Positions 36,001-48,000 of a stretch of DNA of 62,000 nucleotides are shown piece by piece; position 1 is the first letter of the stretch; the number at the start of each line of letters is the position of its first letter. This DNA is from Phoronis australis (Eukaryota; Phoronida; Phoronidae), in NCBI GenBank assembly GCA_002633005.1, contig NMRA01000812.1, forward strand, positions 1 through 62,000, read 5' to 3'. The position numbers and the translations under genes are program-made. Under the pieces are notes generated by a model that did no database searches, was not told the DNA's origin, and saw nothing but the letters and a program-made list of their open reading frames with translations.

Positions 36001-39000
36001 ATCTAGCTAAATCTTGCCAAAATCACGTGTTTTAATTTAAAATACACGACACTATCCCACGTAATCTCGTGAGGTCTTGCTTTCTAGCGATGTCTTAGCG
36101 CTACTGAACGGGAGGCTGATTAGTTTATAAGCCGGAAGTCGTCATCGAGCACCAATCAGGGCCTGGTCTCCAATCTCCGTACTCAGACTCGAATCAAACT
36201 CACACTTCATACTCAACTCGAGTACAGACTCAGCTTTGGTGTATTCAATGTCATACTTGAAAAATCTGTACTCGAAATTTCGAGCACGAACTCAGTTTTC
36301 GAGTGTACTCGAACTGAAGTGTATCTCATCTATATTTCGAGTACGATTTTGAGTAAAAATTCGGAGATAGTATGCTCAAATTTCAAGTTTGGTATGGCAG
36401 TGTGCTTGAAATCGTACTCGAAAATAAATACGAGCCAGAGAACAAAATATCGAAAGGGAACCAAGAAACACAGCAAATCTAAAAAATATGTCCTCTTACC
36501 GTATCTCAGCACTTCAATTTCAGTTCAGAGATAATAGTTTTCATGTTAAATCTTCTTATTCTTCACCTTATTAAACCGCCGTATCACTGTATGTTATGGC
36601 TGCCATTCTATCTCTACAATTCCTGGCAACAGGTGCATTGTAATCCCTTGTCGGCGAGTCATAACAAGCGTCGAAAGCAGTTGTGGGAAAAGTGGTGTGA
36701 GAAGTTTATGCTACCCTTATTTCGGTATGTGTGCCTACGTTTTGTAGGGTTTCCAAAAGACTCGAGGAGGGGGTGGAAGTTAAAAACAGTTCGCTTCCAT
36801 GTCAGGTACATTTCTCATCATAACTTAGTCATCTATAATTTCTCAATCCCCAAATGGAATTCCAGATTTTGTTTGCCGATTTCTAAGTAGACGTCTCTTC
36901 CCGTTCACTGCCACTGGTGAACTCTGAATGCTTGCACAAGTATTGTTTTTTGACTCATGTGCCAAATGTGAACTCACTTGATACATCCCGGTAAAATACA
37001 AAGATACAGTATCAAAGTTTGACCTCAGCGTAGGCCTACACAGCAATGGGTTTTATGTCAAGACTAAATTAGCAACAGAGATGTGATGTGATAAGCTGTT
37101 ACAAATTTCTTAAGACATTTTCGGGACTGGGTGAGGAACTCCAGAAGTAAAGCTTAATAATTGCCAAATGTATCAAAGAAATGGCATATATTTATTGAAA
37201 CTAAAAAATGAATAACAGTTACAGAACACTCAGAATTTCACGTTATAGACACACTCTTGTGGTTGTAGCGATAGCAGACGATAATGTACATGTAGGCCTA
37301 GTTCCTGGGGTGGTCTATTCCAATAGGGAGCGATGAATCAGCGCGGCTTTGCGTGATCTTGCAGTTCACATCATAAAGAGTTCCATAGCAACTGGAGTAT
37401 GAGTGTCAGATTTGAGTACGTTTGGCATTACCAGCAATATTGAAACCGTGAACTGCGCATGCGCGAAAATCACTCAGCCCCCTTCGGGATACATGAGATT
37501 CGCAGAAAATACAGCGTGAGGGTCTTATTTATGAATCAATCACATTTGCCGATAGCACATAAAATAGATAAGTATTTTGTTAAAAACGTGGCCAAGTTTC
37601 AGCAAAATTGGAAAAAAAATATGTTTAACATGGTATGGCCAAAGTTTTGGCTTATTTTGTCGCTTCAATCAGTGGAATCGCCGCTAAAAACCCGAAAGTG
37701 CATGTGAGAAAACGATAATTTTCGACCAAGCCTTTCATGTGCGGTTAGTTGCCGATAGACCCAACAGATGTCAGTATAATCAAGATTGAAATGTAGGAGT
37801 TTGAAGAAAATTAGACAAAATTTTGTATTTAACATGGGGTGGCCGAAAATTGCCAATTTTGGCCTTTTGATATCAGTTTATCATCATAGACTATCATTAG
37901 TGGGTCTAGTTAATTCGTCGGAAGTTTTTGGTTAAATCACTGATAATATTCACACCAGTATACTAATAAACGTTTTCTCTATATATATCAGTTTGATACC
38001 AATGCTCTAAGCAGTGCGTACAACAAGGATTGGCCCTTAATTGACCGGCCCAGCCCATAGTATGGGAGCTACTAAAAATTCAGCTCGAAACCAACCATGT
38101 GCGGAAAACTCACCTGAAGTGTTTACGATCCACTTCAGAGAAAAAAAACCTCGTTGTACCTAACAATAATTTGTTTCCGAGTACTTCGGGCATGGTTTAA
38201 AATTGAAAGGGGTAATTACAAGTTGAATTTATGAGAATTGTGTTGTTGCATTGCGAACTGTAAACTAGTCGATTGAGGTAGTGTGAGATAAGGCAACGAG
38301 TAAGGACAGCTTTGGTTTGCTTACGAGTGGTGACTCATGATATTGGCCAGACATCTGTAATAATATGTTTTGTCTTTCATTTTTAACAGAATATATTTGA
38401 ACTTTGGTAATTTTGGGCTACAAAATGTAGAACAACCTTCCTGGTGCTTCTCTCCAGTAGACACGCGGAGAGTGAAGCGCTAACTGGTCCATACGCCGCG
38501 CGATGACCTAGTTTATGCAGAGAACCTGGCGGATGTCCTAGTTTACGAATTGCTGGTAATGAGTCTACTCGAAATACGACATTAGATACGCTTTTTTGAG
38601 TACGACTCCAGTGAGCACGATTTTGAGTATGATATCTCGAGTATGAGTATGAGTCTGAGTACGGAGATTGGAGACCCCGGCCGGGCCCAGATGTCTTAGC
38701 CGGTTGACCCGACGGAACCGGCGAAGTCTATCAAGTGCAGTCATAGACAAACCCAAAGCAAGACAAGAAGTCCAAAGTGTTTTTTCCAGATATAATTTGA
38801 TTGATTCGTGGCGTCTTGCTCATCCAAATGTAAAACAACTTACTTAGAACAGAAAGGATCCAGTTAAAAAGACACGATTGGATTTTTGTTCTTGTTTCAA
38901 AACAGTTGTTTGTTGGAATCATGCAGAGTTGATCTTGGATACAGGGCTGACCATTTCAGTATAAGCATTTCTTTTCGTATTACAGACTTCTCCAAATGTC

Positions 39001-42000
39001 AGGGGCCTTGGCGATTTAACAATTCTCTTCCCAATGACAGTAATTATGTTAACTTAGTTACCATTATTGTACGTGAAGTTTGGAGCGAGTACACAAGATT
39101 TCCCTACAAAGAGAATCTATATCGAAAATTTACAATTGATTTTTGAAAGCCTCTTAATAAAAAAGAGATCAAACTATTCATGTTGTAAAAGAAAAATTTA
39201 CTGAAGGTAGGATTTTTATCAAGAATTTAGGGGACAAAAGACCCTTATTGTTTACTTCCTCACAACAAGACCATCCATTGCTAGTGTAGATACACTTTAA
39301 GACCAGATAAATAGAGAATTAGAAAATTATAAGGACGAACGACTGATAAGATATATTATACACCTCAGCGCAAAGTAGATAGTACCTGGTGAGAAACCGT
39401 CAAAATATTAGCAACACGACCTTTGTAGTTTAACCTGCGTGTGACATAATTCGCCTCAAGCTTCCAGAGCACGAAAGGCCTATGGGATGGCTACTCTACT
39501 GCTCGTTGAGACGGTCGCACTCTCAAATTCAGCAGCTCAGCAGAAAAATTCATAGCGCACATTCAAAAAAATATCCCTTTGCAAACCAAAAATTAAATGC
39601 AGACATATGCTCGGGCGTAAAGTGGATATGACGAATACACACTTGGGTGTACCCGGCGCGCAAACGAAAAGATCCCGGGACATTTTCCTCACCGAAATGC
39701 CGTTACAAAAACTGTTTGATGCATAAGTCTGAAGACTCAGCGTATACCTAATTTTGATGTCCTTAAATTGAATGAACCTGGGAGAATATTATGGAATTAA
39801 TTGTGCATACTTTCTTCCAAATGCACGCCCAGTGCGTCTTTGCTGTAACATTCCTTACGTACGTCTACGTGTACATGTGTCTAAGGCAGGTATGGTAACA
39901 CAAAAACTAAGATTATTTAAACACGCGTGACACTCTAATGCTTACCGTGGATTCTTCTCACGAGCAAGTTGTAGTTATTCAGTGGCTGGTCTTCATAAAC
40001 AACTTGTATCGGCATGGAAGCTTCATATTTTGTCCTCAGAAAACCTGAAAGGAGTACAATTGTGGAGCTTCATTATATATCTACATTGTATTCCTTTTAA
40101 ACAGGTTATGCCAGGGTTGTGTTTAATCAAAGTGACGCAAGACTAAAGACAGACATTTGGTATCACTTTCTAAAACTATTTCTAAAAAGTAATTTAAATT
40201 CACTCTAGCAAAAAATTAAGTGATTATCTGCGGGTGTAACTATCAGGTTTTCATTTGATGACTTGGTTGAGGAGTTATTTTCATTGTAAGAATTATTCCT
40301 GCCTTTGAAATAAAAGGAATGCATAAACATTCACTACATAGCATTGAACTCACGTATGGCTTCTTTGATATTAGAAAGGGAAACGCATCCGTCACCGGTG
40401 GCAAAGTCGCCAATGGTAAAAGGACGTAGACCATCGTGAGGCACGTTATCTAAAACAAAAAACAGAAGAGGCAGTGAGATAGTGACCCGGAGACACGTTA
40501 ATTACAAGCTTGTTCTACTGAACCCAGCCTGTGTTTAATAGCATGCTTTTAAGCATTTAAAATGCACAAAACTAAATATTGTTTTGTAAGATATGTGGTT
40601 AACTCGTGTTAAGCTATCAGGGATTCTCCGATACAGTATTCGTTGATTTCCGTAAGTCTTTATCGTCTATTGTACATCTGCGACACCTCGGGTATTTGTT
40701 TTGTGCTGAAGCGTGTACAGTTTTTAGTGCACCCGGAACACCTCGGGTATTTTCGTAGCCTCAAATTATCCCTCGGAGGTGTTCCATGTCTGCGCATGTG
40801 CGCACTTGAAGAATTGCAAAACAATATGACTCTGAAATGGATAATGCTGTCGAATGTGTGATTAAAAGGCTCTGTGTTGATGTTCGCAAAACTTTTCAAA
40901 AACGAAATCTTGAAGAAATTTTCAAGTATTCAGTTTTGCTTCTTGCATACCAGTGTCACAAAGAGTTGGGATTACATTACTCTGTGTTCAAGTTTCTCAT
41001 ATTTTCTCGGTCCTCACGCTAATTTCTTCAAATTTGGGTGTTGAGTTGTTAACCTGGTCGAGATCTTTCTTTTTCCTACTGTTTACAGCAGACTTCCATT
41101 CCTACTTTATCATACTTTTATTAAAAAAACATCACCATCCTACCTATAATCTCAACAGTAACAAAATCAAATGTCGTCACTTGTTTAGTATAAACATAAA
41201 AGTGGTCCAGATACATGTATTATTGCATTCTACCTTTAGATGGCAAAGTGATTTAAAAGTTTTTCTGCTATAATGCCCCACTGCATCCGTTTTTGTTTTG
41301 TTTAAAGTGACCAACAGCGGTAAATAAATCTGTTAAAATGCAAACTTGTAAAAAACGTAAAATAAAACGACGAGCTTCGGTACTAAATTATACTAAACTA
41401 TTCGCATTTCGAGTGGTGTGCTCTTTATCGAAGAGAAAAAAAAACGGACTGTCGAATAGATGGATATCGCTTTATATGTTTAAATATGTTTTAGTACAGA
41501 CGCTCGTCGTTTTTTATTTTTTACTATTTTACAATCTTATCCGTCAAATAACTGCACAGCATTCCAGCATCTATTTTATTTATTTGTTAAAATGCCTGGG
41601 ACATATTTTTATCAGTAATGACATAATGTACAGTGTACATGTACGTGAACTCTAAATTTCAACATTTTGCAATTTTTCTCCAAATTTATTACCGAGTTTG
41701 ACCATAATGAGTATCTTTAAACAAGGTAACATTTTACACTAGTGAGAAGTAAGTACATGTATAATCTTAAATGAGGTTCCGGAAGAAGTCGAAATAAAAT
41801 TGCCTGTTGAAATTACTCACGAAACCTACTTCGAAGCCCCTATAGAACTCGGAGCAGGTCCGTAGCCGGGGGGCGGGGGGTTCGTGGGGTTCGATCGAAC
41901 CCCCCCAGAAGAGGTCCAGCTCCAGCATATCTGCTAAAGATAACGATACGGATTGGACAACAACAACAATATTGTTCCAGCTACTGGTACTATTAACTAC

Positions 42001-45000
42001 AATAATAACTAAGTTAGTAATAATTTTGAATTTGCTTCCGATTCAAATTGCCACACGTAATTAGCAGGTAGTACCAGGCCACCTCGCCCATAGTTTTTTG
42101 AGTAGATGCCAGGATGGCGCAGACAATTACAGGAGGCTTAATTGTGCTATTCATCGGCACTGAACGCGCGTGGTGGCAACAACATAAGGTAACAACGGAG
42201 TTTAGATGTAAATGTCTATACCTAGCTAAGCTATAAAGCAGCAAGAGAGCACCCAAAAAGTGCAATGTGAATGCTTTAAAATCGACTTGCTGCCATAGCA
42301 CTGTAAAGTGCAGGCATTTTCAAATTTGTAATAGAAAGTTATCGTTAAATAAATGTATGTTGCAGACCCGTAGCCAGGAAGGGTTAGAGGGGTTCGATCG
42401 AAACCCGCGGAATAGGTCTAGCCCCATCATATCAGTTGAGGATACAGATGGATAACAGCAAAATTTTTGTAGCTACTGGTAGTACTAACTACAACGATAT
42501 AACTGAGTTAGTTATCATTTTGATTTTGCTTCTGATTCAAAGCACTTCACGTGGTATTCGGCCGTACCCTACCAACTTCGTCCGAGTGGTGTTTGTGTAG
42601 ATAACACTGAGGGCTTCATGTTATTCACCAGCATTGAACGCGCGTGGTGGCTACACCATACGGTAACAAAGGAGTCTATAAGTGAATGTCTATACCTACA
42701 TGTACATATAGGTATAAATGTCTAGGCTACGTCATACGTAAGCTATATAGCAACGAAAGAGCTTCCAAAAAGTAGTGCGATATGAATGCCTTAAGAGCGG
42801 CAAGACATAAACTTCTGTTTTGGTTTAATTGCTAGCATAGTAAGGTAAAGAGCATTTTCAAATTTTTAATTGGAAGAGATCCTCGAATATGCAATTATGT
42901 TGTTCATCCAATGTCCACTTTGATTTTGGATTGCTGGATTGACACGCATGCGTGTACACATGTGTGCGTTTCCGTTCTTATAAATTCAGTTCACGCTGAT
43001 GGTACAGTACGTTCACTGTAAGCAGTCCTCCGTCGTGCTCAAAAAACAGACTTTCAACTACCGTGTTTTCATGCACTGAGATTATCCGTCAAGCATTTTC
43101 ACTTTATTAGGGAAAAGTAGGCCTAACCCTCAACTTTGGTAAATGAAGAAATTCTTTTCTTGTTAATCAGTGTCAATGGTGCACCGACCCGTAAATTTCA
43201 AATGTGATGGAAAAGATTTCCATGGTAACATGTCACTATGCTGAACGTTCAACACTCCCCGAAGGTCCACTACTCCGAAAGTCTATCACTCCGAAGGCTC
43301 ACTACTCCGAAGGTTCTCTACCTTCGAATATTCACTACTTCGAATTTCCCCAATTCCGAAGACCAGAATTCCCACATTTCTGATTGTCTGCTCACGAATC
43401 ATTCTCAAGCATTCAGGGACAACATCTGGGGCGCCAGTCAAGGCTGCGGTGACCAACGTCGCCGGGTTTTAAATTCAAGGAGACTGAAAGGGACTACCTG
43501 ACTTCGTGAGGACTGGCAGGGACAGGGTGGCCTACTACCTACATTTAGTTTCGACCCGGCCGTGCGCGTCGTTCCTTGGGTGAGGTTGAGCGACGAAGGG
43601 GCCCCAAAACTTTTCAGTTGAGCTGCGATGCGAACTGAATTGACATGGATTTGATGAATGTATCGTGGTTGATAATTCATTAATATTCATACTTCATATT
43701 CTTGTAATGCAAATGCATGCTCATTTGTTCGTGTTCAGACATGAGGGCAATTTCGCATGCACATTGAAAATGAATCGTATTGGCCAGCTAGACTCTGGTC
43801 ACTGTCTACACGAAATCCAAACAAAATGTTTTAGTACACGGGAGTTGTTTTCGATGTAGGTCCATCTAATAACCGAAGTATAGTTTATTTTTGCATGAAA
43901 AAGTATAAAAATTACCCCTGAGTGAAATTTTAAATATTTTTGGAGCAGTGGACCTTCGGAGTAGAGAATCTTTGAAATAGTGAGATGTTCCCATTTACAA
44001 CGATGTGAGAAACTCAGTAAAATGAAAAAACACAATCAGATAAACAACTTCGTAAAGTCATTCTCCGACTTAACTTCATAATTTTGTCCGAGTATATAGT
44101 GGGGCGTAATCACTCATTTAAGAATGCCTAATTTTAAATTTTCGCAGGTCGGAGGTAAGGAGAGAACGTTCACTTGCTGGACCACCATTTCATCCATATG
44201 TGTGTCCCGTTCTTTGAGAGCAACCTTCACAGCATCCTCATTTCTGGTACTACAGGTTCTGTCTCTTCTCAGGAACGTAGAGCTGAGAGTCATTGTGGTG
44301 TACATGTATACTTCACCCTAAGCTGCGTCAAAGGTCTCACCGAAAATTCAACAGTATCGACGTTGGCAAAATATTAGAGGTCCGCCGTTTTAGAAGTTCG
44401 AACCTCCCCCCGCTCAATGCTGGCTACGGGCCTGTGTTGTTCATCCAGTGTCCACTTTGATTATGCATCGGTGGATTGACATCCATGAGTGTAAACGTGC
44501 AGACTTTATGGCGAGCAACAAACTTGATGGAAAAGATTTCCAAGGTTACATGTCATTATTCCGAATGTTCACTACTCCGAAGTTTCACTACTCCGAGGGT
44601 TTGCTACTTCGAAAGTTCAGTACTTCGAATGCCCACAATTCCGAAACTAGACTAACTCCGACAGTTCATTACTCAGATTGCCTGCTAATGAGTCGGAACT
44701 GACATGGATAAAGTACTGTATTTATGTCCTATTGGTTACTGTTTAAGGGTGTGTAAAAACTGAATAGTTCTTAAAACTTCAATATCACTATTAACAAATA
44801 AGCCCAGTTCCAATCACTACGACTCGTGATTCTTGAATTCAAGTACATGTAACGTCTCATTCTCAAGCAGGGACAACACCGGGTCAAGGCTGCGACGACC
44901 AACGGCGGTTTTAAAATTAAGATGAATGAATGGGACTCTGTGACTTCGTGAACACTGACAAAGACAGGGTACATGTAGCAAACTGACTACATGTACATTT

Positions 45001-48000
45001 AGTTTCAACCCGGCCGTGTGCGTGGTTCCGGTGGGTGATGATGAGGTGCAGCGACCCTAAACTTTTCATTCAAGCTGTGAAATGATGCGATCTTGACATG
45101 ATTCTATGAATGTATCATGATTGATAATAGGTTCATTCCGGACTACACGTCGATAACTATCCTTTGTCCTGGAGATAAAAAAGTGCGCGACCCAGCATTG
45201 GAAATCAGGCAGATTTTCGTGTCTCTCATTGATGTCGGGAAGGCGCATAATTTCAAATCACGCATTCTCGGGTATTTTTCCTGTATATCAAACTTTTTCA
45301 CGCCGGAATTTTTCAGCCCACAGCACAGCAGTACACTTCGTGGGAATTGGAAGGACGAATAGAGCAAAGCAATCGCGAAAAACTTGTAATGAATCAGACA
45401 CCTACAACTAACACGTGAAATTCCAGTGACACGAAAACTAGGCAGTACAGAATGTGCCACGGATGTTTACGGCATTGTGGGTAAATACACCAAGATGCGC
45501 GTGTCGCTGTGTAATACGGGAAAGCCCTGTTTACTTCATATAACTTAACTGAAAAATGCAAGCACCTACTCATTCTTTGTAAGACATGCTGGCAATTTTG
45601 CATACGCATGAAATCCGGGCGTTGGTTTAATTGGGTAAAGGTACACCGCTCTGTGAATCTAATCACCGAAGTATTGTTTATTTTTGCGCTTAAAAGTATA
45701 AAAATTACACCTGAATCCGAAGTTTTAGTTATTTTCGGAGTTATGAAGCTTCAGAGTAGTGAACCTTCGGAATAGGGGACTGTTCCCAATTCCGTCGATG
45801 TAAGCAACTTAAGTAACACGCAAAATACAACCGGATAAAAAATCAAGTCATTTTCTCGTTAAATATTTAATACCGAGTATATAATGAGGTGCAATCACTC
45901 ATTTAATCACGCCTAATTTGAAATTTTGGCAGGGGGTAACGCTTGGACGTTCTTTTTCTGGACCACATTCCATCCGAATTTGACTCGAGTTCGTTGTGAA
46001 CCACGGCATCCTAACTTCTCGTGTTATTGCGAATTCTGTCTCATCTCAGGAATATAGAGCTGAGAGTCATCGTTGTGTATGCAGATTCCCCTCCCCCTAA
46101 ATAAGCTGCGTCAACGGGCTTACCGAAAACTTTACAATGTCGACAGTTGCAAAGGTCCGTCGTTCTAGAAATTCGAACCACCCCTCCCCGTGCATAGTCC
46201 CTTTCACAGACCTCGAGATTGGTTGGGGTCTGCTAAAGGGCACTTTTTGATGCGTCTTCTTGGAATATCATTGGCTGTTCCGATTTCAAGAAACATGGCA
46301 TTCTATTGGTCAGTTGTATTATAGGTCAAACTAGTTCATCAACATGGCGACTTCCAGTGGAGGAATGGCGATGAAGTTACAACTGTTTAAATCTCTGTTT
46401 TAATGAAACTCCAGCATTTCAAAGCTAACGAGTCAAGGAATGCATCACCAGTAGCAATTACTAAACATTTAATGATAATTATCTTGTATACTATGCTGGA
46501 TTCTGAAGTAATGTGATTTTTACGAAATAATTTGTGGAAAAGATAGGTACACTGTATTAGACCACCCACAAGTCATTTTAGGCATGCTACGGATGATAGC
46601 ACCGAATAGCGGTAAGGAAGTAGCTAAGTGCGTAGCGGCCACGGGAGATTGACCCGGCTAGTTTTTTTCCCAGAGTCTAAATGTAATGTTAAGATTTTTT
46701 TAACAAATGAAAAAATGACCTGGCGCCCGTGAAAACCCGTCCCGTCATTATTCAACCGTTCCTGGGGCGGATCCAGAATTATAATTTAGGGGGTCTAAGG
46801 CAGAGGATCACATGCGCCCACCCAGCCTAAAATATAGAGGGATGGGGCTCGACTTTCGTGGTCAGGTGGACCTCTTACTGGAACAAGAAGACAAGTACTA
46901 AAAAACGGGCTACTAGGTAAAACCCGGTGCATTGTGCATTAGCGACGAAATCCTGTGGATTTTTTTCATTCGAGACCCCCCTCCCCGAAGTGCGCGCATG
47001 TATTTACCCGGATTTTGCCCGTCGTTCTTTTGCACCCCCCACTGCCAAATGGAATCTGGGAGAATTTTAGGGGGGTCTTGGCCCCCTCTAAATCCGCTAC
47101 TGGGTTCCTCCTAACAGGATGTTGGCCAGATAAGCAGTCACGATACCTGCAATTGGCGATCTTTCAGCAGTTCGAATCGCGGATGTTTAGGTCTGGGCGT
47201 CACCTGAGTAGCGCACGGCAATGGATATCTTGTTTTTTCAATATATGCCGTAATTAGGGAGTGAAAGTACTGAACGGCGTGCAGACCAGGATTATGATGG
47301 GGCGAAGTTGGGCTGAAGCGAAAACAATCACAACTTTTCGAACAGTCCTTCGTTCGTTTGCCCAACTTGGCAACTGGCCATTTTTACCCTGCTCGTGCCA
47401 GGATATATCTGACTACTGAACTGCATGAACAATAATCCAAAATACTTGGCAAAATGTCAAGAATCTTCCAATCTTCATTCGCAGCCAAGTTTTTTACTAT
47501 AAGAGTCAAATTTGGAACCGTGAAGACTGAGGCAAAGCGTGCGTGGGTGAAGAATTTATTTTAGATTTGAATTCTCTGAGGCTGAGGGACTTGCAGTGCG
47601 TACAGGATAGGAACGGTTCGAAATAAGGTGTGGGAGCGTAACTTATCTCTTTGTGAGCACATAATTACACGGTGTGGGGATACTACAAAACGCCGACAAG
47701 TGCCTGGTGCTTGATCGGGGGTGACTTCAGATCGGTGAGAGAGCCCAGTAACACATGTACATGTACCTTGCGTGAGAGAAGAATATTTGTCCATTGGCAA
47801 GCCCGAGCGATGAACAGGAGAGGAATTGAGTTTGTGTTCAAAGCTTTTTACATTACGGAGTTCTCCAGTTTAGCCTAACTTGTTAGGTTGTGTAGCCAAT
47901 ATTTTACACCGACGGCTGATTAAGTCCATTCTGGCAATTAGGGTTGGAGGGTCAGCTCTCTGAGAGAGATTAGAACAACTATCGGCGATAGTTGTTCTAA

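Larger units (their letters stand above)
35671..39945 (-). other. Third intron of the methyltransferase gene
   Basis: A 4.3-kb intron occupied by the foldback element 35917-38738 (with a nested MITE) and a non-LTR endonuclease fragment at 38886-39250. The remaining 39250-39945 shows nothing recognisable. Confidence 0.65.
41855..46195. mobile_element. TIR transposon (CCGTAGCC family), outer copy, split by its own relative
   Basis: The left part, 41855-42362, begins CAGGTCCGTAGCC with a G-rich, frame-less subterminal region. The right part, 44435 to about 46195, matches the 3' portion of the inner copy, including the ctactccgaag minisatellite and a cgaaccacccctccccg end. The right terminus is eroded. 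The two halves join into one continuous element once 42363-44434 is removed. No transposase ORF was recognised. Confidence 0.8.

Noticed and set aside
41338-41655. A 105-codon plus-strand ORF with hydrophobic stretches
   Set aside because: AT-rich, no start context, no domain and no splice partners; likely chance.
43240-43370. CRISPR-like array of short repeats
   Set aside because: Units are contiguous and degenerate without unique spacers, inside a eukaryotic transposon; this is a minisatellite.
46762-47102. An 8-bp target duplication for this MITE
   Set aside because: The flanks share only gttcc(t) at offset positions, not a clean 8-bp repeat.
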